Shown: piece after piece, positions 1 to 7,233 of the stretch | How the letters are laid out: each line of letters starts with the position of its first letter | Position numbering within the stretch: position 1 is the stretch's first letter | DNA from: an uncultured Bacteroidota bacterium | GTDB taxonomy: Bacteria > Bacteroidota > Bacteroidia > Bacteroidales > SZUA-534 | Length of the DNA: 11,830 nt | Direction: 5' to 3' | Assembly (NCBI GenBank): GCA_937885735.1 | Contig: CALABN010000205.1 | Location: 1-11,830 of the forward strand | The notes under the pieces: model-generated | What the model was told of the DNA's origin: nothing | Databases searched by the model: none | What the model saw: only the letters and a program-made list of their open reading frames with translations | Translations under genes and position numbers: made by a program

Positions 1-1335
1 CAACACGCTCACCTTCTTGTCGATATCCTCGCCACGGAAAAGGAACGATGCCAAAATGTCGCGGATTTTGGTTCGAATCTCGCCTTTGGCAATCTCATCT
101 ATGGTCTGAAAAACGGTCTTGTTGTCGTCGAGCATCTCGCTCTGATTCTGTGCATAATAGCCTACTATCACATTATGGCCCAACTTTACGGTTCCCTCGC
201 AAGGATGAATGCCTAAAATCACTTTCGACATGGTGGTCTTGCCCTCGCCGTTACGGCCTACAAACGCCACTTTCTGCCCGCGTTCAAGCGTAAAGTCGAT
301 ATTTTCGAGCACGAGTTTCTCGCCGAAACGCTTAGTCATTTCCTTTGTCTCAACCACAACTTGTCCAGAATGCGGTGCTGGCGGAAATCTGAAATGAATG
401 GCCGAATTGTCGAATTCATCAATCTCGATGCGTTCAACCTTCTCGAGTTGCTTGATGCGCGACTGAACCTGGACAGCCTTTGTGGCCTTGTAACGGAAAC
501 GCTCGATGAACTTTTCGGTATCCTCAATCATCTTTTGCTGATTCTCGTAAGCCGACAATTGTTGCTCAAGTTGCTCTTGACGCTGAATAACATATTGAGA
601 ATAAGGTACTTTAAAGTCATAAATCTTGCCAAGCGATATTTCTATGGTGCGGTTTGTAAGATTGTCGAGAAATGCACGGTCGTGCGATACTACAATGACG
701 GCACCCTCATAGGTCTTCAGCATATCCTCAAACCACTGAACCGACTCAATGTCAAGGTGGTTGGTAGGCTCGTCGAGCAGAAGCACGTCAGGGTGACGCA
801 ATATGACTTTTGCAAGTTCGATGCGCATACGCCACCCACCGCTGAATTCTGCCGTAGGACGTTCAAAATCAGTACGTTCAAAACCCAATCCTATCAATGT
901 GCTCTCAATCTCGCCGTCAATGTTATGGCCGTTGAGCAAATGGAAACGGTCGGTCTTTTCCGTAAGGGTGTTTATCAGTTTTAGATAGTCATCAGACTCG
1001 TAATCAGTACGTTCTGCAAGTTGTTGATTCAGTTTTTCAATCTCCGACTCAAGTTTCTTGACCTCCACAAATGCACTTTGGGCTTCGGCATAAACCGAAC
1101 GAGTATCCTGCACCGACAAGTGTTGTGGCAGATAGCCAAGGGTAACGCCCTTTGGCACCGACACCTGTCCTTTGTCATACGGTTGCAGGCCACAAAGAAC
1201 CTTTAGCAATGTTGACTTTCCAGCACCGTTTTTGCCAGTCAGGCCAACACGGTCACGAGGATTGATTAGGAAACTTACATCGTTGAACAATGGAACGCCC
1301 GAGAACTCCACTGTTAAATTGCTTACGGATATCAT
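1..1335 (-). CDS. ABC-F family ATPase (ribosome-associated type), 3' end cut by window edge
   Basis: Cytoplasmic protein with two ATP-binding cassettes and no membrane segments, the ABC-F plan. Family members bind the ribosomal E site and rescue or tune stalled translation; some give antibiotic resistance, but nothing here shows that. 445 codons are visible. Cassette 1 has Walker A at residues 34-41 (GKNGAGKS), signature FSGGW at 164-168, Walker B LLLLDEPTNHLD from 184 and switch histidine H218. A charged helical linker (about 240-305) contains EKFIERFRYKATKAVQVQSR, the typical ABC-F P-site tRNA-interaction linker. Cassette 2 has Walker A at 360-367 (GRNGEGKT); its signature and Walker B lie beyond the left edge. 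The linker resembles the YheS-like branch, but I do not assign a symbol. The ATG at 1335 begins MISVSNLTVEF, the normal cassette start, and follows an A-rich leader with no Shine-Dalgarno. It lies 118 nt behind the ABC transporter and appears to have its own promoter. Confidence 0.95.
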   Translation of the reverse strand, partial: MISVSNLTVEFSGVPLFNDVSFLINPRDRVGLTGKNGAGKSTLLKVLCGLQPYDKGQVSVPKGVTLGYLPQHLSVQDTRSVYAEAQSAFVEVKKLESEIEKLNQQLAERTDYESDDYLKLINTLTEKTDRFHLLNGHNIDGEIESTLIGLGFERTDFERPTAEFSGGWRMRIELAKVILRHPDVLLLDEPTNHLDIESVQWFEDMLKTYEGAVIVVSHDRAFLDNLTNRTIEISLGKIYDFKVPYSQYVIQRQEQLEQQLSAYENQQKMIEDTEKFIERFRYKATKAVQVQSRIKQLEKVERIEIDEFDNSAIHFRFPPAPHSGQVVVETKEMTKRFGEKLVLENIDFTLERGQKVAFVGRNGEGKTTMSKVILGIHPCEGTVKLGHNVIVGYYAQNQSEMLDDNKTVFQTIDEIAKGEIRTKIRDILASFLFRGEDIDKKVSVL

Positions 1336-1357
1336 TCTTACTTAATTTTTGCGGGGA

Positions 1358-1388
1358 CAAAGGTATCAATCAAATGAAAATGGGCAAT
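1358..1388 (-). promoter_or_regulatory. Bacteroidetes-type promoter for the ABC-F gene
   Basis: On the minus strand, TACCTTTG (1365 down to 1358) matches the Bacteroidetes primary-sigma -7 consensus TAnnTTTG exactly. ATTG (1388-1385) lies 19 nt upstream and resembles the TTTG -33 element at the expected spacing. Transcription would begin near 1350, giving a leader of only about 15 nt before the ATG at 1335. No strong terminator separates it from the upstream transporter gene, so read-through may also occur. Confidence 0.55.
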
Positions 1389-1453
1389 GCCTTGAGGCAA
1401 ATCTTCGCTCATAGTGCATTGTGCCTTGCGAACGAATGCGAAACAGTCAATCG

Positions 1454-4400
1454 TCAACTTTTCTTGCCCAAATTCGGGAAATACTCCAGCAACCGACGCA
1501 GAACCCTGTATTTCAAAGTTATGTACATAACAATGGTATACAGCCAAATAACCATCATATTGACCCAATATGTTGAAAAAGGCACACCGAACAAGTTCTT
1601 GTATGGCGAATAGAAATGAGCCTTTACAAATGGTTTGGCAGGGTCAAGATATATAGGGTCAATCTTTTGGTACAGATTGCCTTTCACCTCTATTATACGG
1701 TCAAGCGAATTTGAATTGCGCACAAACGATGTCAGGCTTTCGTTGCTGTAATCGCGCTTGCGCTTGATAAACCTATCACGCTCTTCATCAGTACGTTGCA
1801 TTGAATTTATCAAGACATCCTTTTGTGTGTTGACGTAGTTGTACTGCTTTGAATAGTATGTTTTCAGTTTTGACAGGAACTCTTCAAGTTGCGAGAACAA
1901 TTCAGGTGTCAATTTGTTGATTTGCAACATTTCAGTCTTGTCAAACTGGAAATATCCCATTGCATCAAGAGGCTTGTTGAGTTCGTTGCGAATCACCTCG
2001 AGTTCACTCTTGACCCTAATCTGGCACGAAGGATTGGCATAATTCCGCTTGCAATATGTCACCTTGTTCTCAACCGTCTTCAGCCAGTAGTTTTTACGGA
2101 AATCACACTGACTCAATATTTTATTGTATTCGTAAAAATCCTTTTCAAATTCATTTTCCTTAAACTGCTGAACGGCAAGCGCCTCGTAAGCCCAACGTGC
2201 AGTTATTATTTCACCATAGAAAGGTATTCTGTCAGGTTCGGAAATGGCAGGGTTCAATTTGTCAAACGACACTATTATGCCACTCAAAATCAATTGCGGG
2301 ATAACCAGGAACGGTATCAATATGTAAATTGTGACAACCTCGTCGAAACTGTCTGAAATGTTGAGTCCAAGCAAGCACGAGAAGAACCACGAACTGAACA
2401 ATGCAAACCAGTAATAAAAGAACATTCCCTTGATACCAAGCACCAGGTTGCCCACCGCCACAAACAGAAATGCCTGGAATGCCGATATGACAAACAAAAT
2501 GGCCAATTTAGACAGCAGGTAACTTGTACGGCTCAAATTCAGGAACCGCTCTCGTTTCTGAATCTTACGGTCCTTTACAATTTCCTCCGCGCTCACCGAC
2601 AGGCCTATGAAAATTGCCACAATCACCGCCATAAAAATGTAAACAGGCACATTGGCGTTGTTAAAGAAGCAATAGCCACCACTCGACTCATTGAAATACC
2701 TAATGATGAAAGCCAACAAAAATGCCAAAGCTGGCGACTCCAATATATTGATTATCAAATACTGGCGATTGCTTATCTTCGAAAGGACATCACGTTCGAC
2801 AAAGACCTTGAACTGTTTGAACTTGCCTGGTATCTTTGATGCGTTTTCAGGCAAATCATCATATTTCAATTCAGGTTCAGGCATAATCTTGCGGGTTTCC
2901 TGAAAATACTTGTACCACTCGTTAGGCTGAACCCTGCGGGCCTGCGTCAAATTGCCATATTCATCGAGCATTTGCGACTCCACAATGTTGAATATCTGCT
3001 CTGGATTGACGTTTCCGCAAGTATGGCATTCGCTGTCGTTGCAATTTGCCTGATGAACTTTTGTCTTGAAATAAATAATCGAATCAACAGGATTTCCGTC
3101 ATAAATAAGATATCCGCCCTTGTCAAGAATGTACAAATTATCGAACATCTTGAAAATATCCGACGAAGGCTGATGAATGACAGTAAAAACCAGTTTTCCC
3201 CTCAAAGTCAGTTCCTTGAGGATATCCATAATATTTTCAGAATCGCGCGATGACAATCCAGAAGTCGGTTCGTCAAGGAAAAGAATGGCAGGCTCACGGA
3301 TAAGTTCCAATGCAATGTTCAAGCGTTTGCGCTGTCCACCGCTTATCTTCTTGTTCAAAGGACTGCCAACCACCATATCGCGGATTTCGAACAAACCGAG
3401 CATCTTCAACACCTTCAGCACCTTGCAGTTTATCTGGAACTCACTCAAGTCGTTGAAGCAAAGCCGTGCATTGTACAAAAGGTTTTGATATACAGTCAGT
3501 TCCTCTATCAGCAAGTCGTCCTGCGATACGAATCCTATCAACCCCTCAACCTTTTCCCTGTCGTCGTAAATGTCGATGCCATTAATGGTGACTTTGCCCG
3601 AAGTAGGACGCGCACTGCCGTTGAGCACATTCAGAAGTGTCGTCTTGCCAGAACCGCTTGCTCCCATAATACCGACAAGGCTTCCCGACTCCTGAACCAT
3701 ATTTATTGAATTGAGGCCCTTTGTCCCGCCCTTGAAATAATACTCTACATCCTTTACCACAAACTGTATGCGGTTGCCTATTTCGTCGGCAAAGAAGAAG
3801 TTGACTATGTCGGAATAGTAAATCGGCTTCATTCGTGAATCACGCAACGATGAGCCTTGATTCAGCACATAGACATTTCCTGGTATTACAGATTGTCCGT
3901 TAAGATACAGTTCGTTGGTACCGAACTTGCGGACAAGATACATATTCGACTGCTCGAAATACAGCACCCACAATTTGTCCTCAAACATTTCGTGGCAATA
4001 GTGCCTGATATCAGGTATTAGAGACGCCCTGTGTCCGTCAATGAGCAGGAACTTTGGCGATACAGGAATATTATCCTCATCTGACATCACGAAATCGCGA
4101 AGCAGTTGGAAATTCTCACTTGAGAAAAAGAAAATTTCGGAAACCGCCTGGACAAACTCAATTTCCTGGTCGGAAACTTCCTGACCCGACTTGATGAATT
4201 CAAGCAAACGGGCAAGCACCACCAGTTTTTGCCTGATATCAAGTTCCTCATTAATTTGAGTGCATATTTTCAGCACCTTGACTGAATTTAGCGCAAGGTT
4301 TTTCTCCTTGCTCCCGTTTCCTACAAGTCGGCGCTGATAATGGGCATAGAATCCGTCGAAAAGTTCAAGGTATTCACCTACGGCATTCTCACCCAATTGT

Positions 4401-4507
4401 TGGTACAAAAAAGCCTCAATAATCTGCCGTCCGCCCTTGTTGTTGGCCCGTGGGCCGACAATAATGGCAAACAACTGCATCAACGCTTTCAGTACCTTTT
4501 CTCTCAT
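1454..4507 (-). CDS. ABCG-like ABC transporter, ATPase fused to permease, with TerB-like and FHA-like N-terminal region
   Basis: Inner-membrane transporter half with fused ATPase and ABC-2 type permease, 1017 residues; a homodimer is expected. Order: helical TerB-like region about 70-140; beta-rich region about 175-235 with an FHA-like LNG turn (202-204); ABCG/White-type ATPase about 250-475 with Walker A GASGSGKTT (282-290), signature ISGGQ (388-392), Walker B ILFLDE (408-413) and switch H445; a Cys/His cluster (H485, C489, C494, H495, C497); then predicted membrane spans near 584-604, 619-642, 663-690, 694-716, 723-748 and 978-1000. A loop of about 230 residues between spans 5 and 6, probably periplasmic, carries cysteines at 801, 819 and 827. 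The substrate is unknown; the ABCG-like order suggests export. The gene starts inside the stop of the secreted protein before it (ATGA), implying coupled translation. The TerB and FHA calls are inference from sequence pattern; the ATPase and permease calls are firm. Confidence 0.9.
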   Translation of the reverse strand: MREKVLKALMQLFAIIVGPRANNKGGRQIIEAFLYQQLGENAVGEYLELFDGFYAHYQRRLVGNGSKEKNLALNSVKVLKICTQINEELDIRQKLVVLARLLEFIKSGQEVSDQEIEFVQAVSEIFFFSSENFQLLRDFVMSDEDNIPVSPKFLLIDGHRASLIPDIRHYCHEMFEDKLWVLYFEQSNMYLVRKFGTNELYLNGQSVIPGNVYVLNQGSSLRDSRMKPIYYSDIVNFFFADEIGNRIQFVVKDVEYYFKGGTKGLNSINMVQESGSLVGIMGASGSGKTTLLNVLNGSARPTSGKVTINGIDIYDDREKVEGLIGFVSQDDLLIEELTVYQNLLYNARLCFNDLSEFQINCKVLKVLKMLGLFEIRDMVVGSPLNKKISGGQRKRLNIALELIREPAILFLDEPTSGLSSRDSENIMDILKELTLRGKLVFTVIHQPSSDIFKMFDNLYILDKGGYLIYDGNPVDSIIYFKTKVHQANCNDSECHTCGNVNPEQIFNIVESQMLDEYGNLTQARRVQPNEWYKYFQETRKIMPEPELKYDDLPENASKIPGKFKQFKVFVERDVLSKISNRQYLIINILESPALAFLLAFIIRYFNESSGGYCFFNNANVPVYIFMAVIVAIFIGLSVSAEEIVKDRKIQKRERFLNLSRTSYLLSKLAILFVISAFQAFLFVAVGNLVLGIKGMFFYYWFALFSSWFFSCLLGLNISDSFDEVVTIYILIPFLVIPQLILSGIIVSFDKLNPAISEPDRIPFYGEIITARWAYEALAVQQFKENEFEKDFYEYNKILSQCDFRKNYWLKTVENKVTYCKRNYANPSCQIRVKSELEVIRNELNKPLDAMGYFQFDKTEMLQINKLTPELFSQLEEFLSKLKTYYSKQYNYVNTQKDVLINSMQRTDEERDRFIKRKRDYSNESLTSFVRNSNSLDRIIEVKGNLYQKIDPIYLDPAKPFVKAHFYSPYKNLFGVPFSTYWVNMMVIWLYTIVMYITLKYRVLRRLLEYFPNLGKKS

Positions 4508-4941
4508 TTGTTGTCACCTTGAGGTTTGAATCCGATAAGCATTACCGCCATTCCCGACTTTATTTCCTTCGAATCAATTTCAGCCTCTATAATGCAATCC
4601 ATCGTATTTTCAAACTTAAAGTCCCAACACGGCGTGTTTTCAAAATCGCGGTTAGTAAACAACAAGTTACGCTCCTGGTCGTAAACCGAGAATGCGAGAT
4701 TTCCATCTTCATCGCCACAATATCCAACAAGACGGTATGTGGTTCCACCATAGAATGTCACATAGAATTCCGCCACATCCTCTTCAGTTAGCAACACTGT
4801 ATAATATTGTCCATCAGAGATGAAAGGGTCAATAATATGTTCCTGACATTTGTCAATTGCCGACTCCATTTGTGCCAACGACACCAATGGCAATAAAACA
4901 ACCGACAACGCTATAGTTAATAATATCTTCTTCATAATCAT
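4504..4941 (-). CDS. small secreted protein of unknown function, beta-rich, four cysteines
   Basis: 145 residues. The N-terminus is a clear Sec signal peptide: Lys-Lys, a hydrophobic core, then likely signal peptidase I cleavage after SLA, leaving Q24 first. The mature part of about 120 residues is rich in alternating hydrophobic strands (AEFYVTFYGGTTYRLVGYC and similar), resembling the beta-sandwich layout of PPC-like extracellular domains; that similarity is only suggestive. Cysteines at 32, 75, 105 and 116 could form two disulfides in the periplasm. Two starts are possible, at 4941 and at 4935 (third codon); both follow A-rich sequence and I keep the longer. The gene begins 9 nt after the lipoprotein stop, and its stop overlaps the transporter start by ATGA, so it is likely a partner of that transporter. 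No known function is recognised. Confidence 0.85.
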   Translation of the reverse strand: MIMKKILLTIALSVVLLPLVSLAQMESAIDKCQEHIIDPFISDGQYYTVLLTEEDVAEFYVTFYGGTTYRLVGYCGDEDGNLAFSVYDQERNLLFTNRDFENTPCWDFKFENTMDCIIEAEIDSKEIKSGMAVMLIGFKPQGDNK

Positions 4942-4950
4942 TCTTTTACA

Positions 4951-5850
4951 TTATTCAACCAATGACATCCTAATGGCCTTCAACTTATCCGTTATACTTA
5001 ATAAATCCGAATCGGTTACAACAACCTTTGTTGTAGATTTAATGACAGTCACCTTGCTTTCAGCGTCAATTTCAGGATTGCTGTACGTATATGACTGTTC
5101 AACAGACTCATAAGCACCACTCAAGTCAATCAATGCATCTACAAGTTTTGCAATGTCCTGACTCTCGCCATAGTAAGGCGACAAAATTTTGATAAGGTTT
5201 TCCAAAGGTTGCTTGCTCTCTCCCAACCTCAACTTCAGCACTTCGTCCTTTGTTTCAGTTGCCATCTGCGACAAAATGTACATTGCCTCAACCCAGCCAC
5301 CTGCAAGCACAAGCGTGCCTTCCTTCTCTCGCTCCGATTCCTTCAGGAACACATCTATATCCCTGTATGTATTGGACATTATGGAAAGAAGGGAATCCTT
5401 GTTGTCAATGTTGCGTTCCACCCTGTCAACCAATTCACTGCTGAATGTGGCCAACAAGTCCAAATCAGTTGCAAGCACCTTAACCACTGAAAACGCATTG
5501 ACTACCAATGCAGACTGCGAATTAATGTTGAGATATGCCAAATCGGCTCCATAAACACCCAAATTCACACATTTTTTAAACAATGTACTGTAGTTTTGGT
5601 TGTTCGAAATTGGATTTAACAGGCTTTCGTTGAATACTGCGCCTGCATTTTTAATCATCATCGTCAATTGGTATGGCGACGGCAGACTGAAAAGCGTATT
5701 GCCGAATTTAATTGTTTGGGCCGACGTATCGGTACGCACATCAACCTCTAAATCAGCCTCAACTGATTTTTTAACTTTTGTCTGATTATTGCACGAGCAC
5801 GCCAAAAACGAGGCAAGTGCGAGCATCATAACTGATATTGAAGTCTTCAT
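4951..5850 (-). CDS. predicted lipoprotein of unknown function, first gene of transporter operon
   Basis: 299 residues from the ATG at 5850. An in-frame ATG at 5907 would put 19 hydrophobic residues before the signal peptide, so the later start is preferred. The N-terminus is a lipoprotein signal: positively charged start, hydrophobic stretch, then FLACSC, with lipidation at C18 or C20. The lipobox is loose, as is common in Bacteroidota. The mature protein is mostly helical and acidic, with LPSP (56-59), an NxxLLNPISNNxNYST stretch and GVYGADLAY (98-106), which look like the conserved core of a Bacteroidota family without a known function. No catalytic motif is evident. The next gene starts 9 nt after the stop. 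It probably sits on the periplasmic side of the inner or outer membrane and works with the transporter; that is inferred from operon position only. Confidence 0.85.
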   Translation of the reverse strand: MKTSISVMMLALASFLACSCNNQTKVKKSVEADLEVDVRTDTSAQTIKFGNTLFSLPSPYQLTMMIKNAGAVFNESLLNPISNNQNYSTLFKKCVNLGVYGADLAYLNINSQSALVVNAFSVVKVLATDLDLLATFSSELVDRVERNIDNKDSLLSIMSNTYRDIDVFLKESEREKEGTLVLAGGWVEAMYILSQMATETKDEVLKLRLGESKQPLENLIKILSPYYGESQDIAKLVDALIDLSGAYESVEQSYTYSNPEIDAESKVTVIKSTTKVVVTDSDLLSITDKLKAIRMSLVE

Positions 5851-5975
5851 TTTTATATTGATAATACTTAATGCAAGTAACGAAAAAATAACGAATCGTA
5901 AAAGCATTACAACACATTATATGGCATTACGCCACATAAACTTCAAAAACAACGAAATTGATTTACGGGAAAATG

Positions 5976-6932
5976 TCAGTTAAGATTCGAGTATGACTCA
6001 AGCATCTCTTTGTATTCCGACGAAGTCAAATCCTTAATGAAGAAATTTTCAGGATTTTGTCTTCCAGTAGGCGTCATAACCTCGTAATGCAAGTGCGGGC
6101 CAGTAGACTTGCCTGTATTTCCGACCCTTCCAATAACCGAGCCACGGCATACAGTATCACCGACACTGACAGAAAACTTGCTCAAGTGAGCATATCTTGT
6201 CCTGTAGCCATAGCCGTGGTCAACAATCACTTGCTTGCCATAGCCACGCGGGTCGTTTGTAACAGCGGTTACAACTCCGTTTCCTGTGCAATATACCTTC
6301 TGGCCTTCAGCCGAAGCCATATCAAGACCGTCGTGATGAAGTTTTCGAAGGTTGATTGGGTGGATTCTCCATCCATAAGACGATGAGACCCTGTAGGAAT
6401 TTGGCACCATAGGAAGTATTGCAGGCACCGACAACAGGCTGTCCTCTGTATGTTTCACGGAACGAAGAACCGATTCATAAGACTGCTCTTGCAAGTTCAG
6501 TTTATTAGAAAGAATGTCAACCTTGCGATTATATGTCACGAACAAGTCGGAATTGTAATATCCTTCCAAATTTGCATATTTGTTTGTACCACCGAAACTT
6601 GCCTTACGCTTGTCGGCCGACAACGGCTCCAATCTTGACAATACGCGGTAGCAACTATCGTCCTGGCTTTGGACATCTGCCAAGAAACTTTCTATTTGTG
6701 TGAATTTGGAATCTAACTGATGAATTTCGGAAATGTATTCATTTTCCTTGTTTTGTAGCAACAAGACTTTAGGCGACGGGATAAAATTCAAATACGACAG
6801 CAACCACACCGACGTGCCGATTGCCGAAGCGCAAAGAAGAAACTTGAGGCATCGCTTGCCAACACGGGCAAACGTGCGTTCCACCTTTACATAAACTAAA
6901 TGTTCGCTATCAAATTCGTATTTTTCTTTCAT
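5976..6932 (-). CDS. membrane-anchored M23 family metallopeptidase
   Basis: 318 residues. Family members are LytM-type zinc endopeptidases that cut peptidoglycan cross-links, or their regulators. Layout: a short charged cytoplasmic start (MKEKYEFDSEHLVYVKVERT), one membrane span about 29-51, a likely coiled coil about 58-88, a linker, then the peptidase domain from about 175. The zinc ligands are intact: H200 and D204 (HxxxD), and H282 in the HLH motif, with the usual catalytic histidines H249 (YAHLS) and H280. It should therefore be an active periplasmic hydrolase rather than a degenerate adaptor. The ATG at 6932 is preferred because it follows purine-rich AAGAGAG and gives the N-terminus typical of Bacteroidota M23 proteins; an in-frame ATG at 7043 would add 37 unlikely residues. 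It lies 125 nt before the lipoprotein gene and could be co-transcribed with it. Confidence 0.92.
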   Translation of the reverse strand: MKEKYEFDSEHLVYVKVERTFARVGKRCLKFLLCASAIGTSVWLLSYLNFIPSPKVLLLQNKENEYISEIHQLDSKFTQIESFLADVQSQDDSCYRVLSRLEPLSADKRKASFGGTNKYANLEGYYNSDLFVTYNRKVDILSNKLNLQEQSYESVLRSVKHTEDSLLSVPAILPMVPNSYRVSSSYGWRIHPINLRKLHHDGLDMASAEGQKVYCTGNGVVTAVTNDPRGYGKQVIVDHGYGYRTRYAHLSKFSVSVGDTVCRGSVIGRVGNTGKSTGPHLHYEVMTPTGRQNPENFFIKDLTSSEYKEMLESYSNLN

Positions 6933-7233
6933 CTCTCTTTTGGAAAGCGGTGGTAAATCTATACATTTTTTGTAAAAAAGATGCGCTATATCATATTTTT
7001 TTCGATGAATGGCGGTTTTTATCGACAAAATGGGTATTCGCATCTATTGAAATTTTGTCATACAATATGTAAAATATATGACATTTTGTCAATACAAACA
7101 ATATCGAACAATATTAATTGTCGATTGATTTTTAATCATTTACAATATTTTTCAATACAACAAATAAGACCAAGCACCAAATTGGTTTGTCTTTTGCAAG
7201 GCATACGGCAAAAAAAAATCAAAACTTAATGCT
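6933..7233. promoter_or_regulatory. AT-rich divergent intergenic region between M23 gene and clpB
   Basis: This 301-nt stretch must hold the promoters for both divergent genes. It is strongly AT-rich and contains no plausible gene. I looked for the Bacteroidetes TAnnTTTG element on both strands and found no clean match near either start. GTCTTTTG at 7190-7197 ahead of clpB misses the leading TA. No CIRCE-type inverted repeat or other heat-shock operator is visible. The clpB leader ends in an A tract (7210-7218) with no Shine-Dalgarno. The notable structure is the set of spaced TTGTC boxes listed separately. Confidence 0.5.
7024..7122. repeat. four regularly spaced TTGTC boxes
   Basis: TTGTC occurs at 7055-7059, 7086-7090 and 7118-7122 on the plus strand and as its reverse complement GACAA at 7024-7028. 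Centres are 31, 31 and 32 bp apart, about three helical turns. Three copies extend to ATTTTGTC, and copies two and three share a further ATACAA-like tail. The fourth reads AATTGTCGAT, and its TTGTCGAT is the exact reverse complement of ATCGACAA at 7021-7028. Such phasing could mark binding sites for a regulator on one DNA face, but in AT-rich sequence it may be chance. Confidence 0.35.

Noticed and set aside
361..984. 207-codon open frame on the plus strand
   Set aside because: It lies antisense to the ABC-F gene, whose Walker and signature motifs fix the real frame; the translation has no recognisable domain.
1388..1399. Hairpin TGCC-TTGA-GGCA after the ABC transporter gene
   Set aside because: Only four base pairs and no T tract; it overlaps the edge of the likely ABC-F promoter and is too weak to call a terminator.
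5851..5907. Upstream in-frame start for the lipoprotein at 5907
   Set aside because: It adds a second hydrophobic segment ahead of a complete lipoprotein signal peptide.
5917..5939. Hairpin TTATATGGC / GCCACATAA between the M23 and lipoprotein genes
   Set aside because: The stem has one mismatch, is AT-rich and is not followed by a T tract on the minus strand, so it is not a convincing terminator.
6933..7043. Upstream in-frame start for the M23 gene at 7043
   Set aside because: It would add 37 residues without family resemblance before the typical MKEKYEFDSEHLVY start, and would cover one of the TTGTC boxes.
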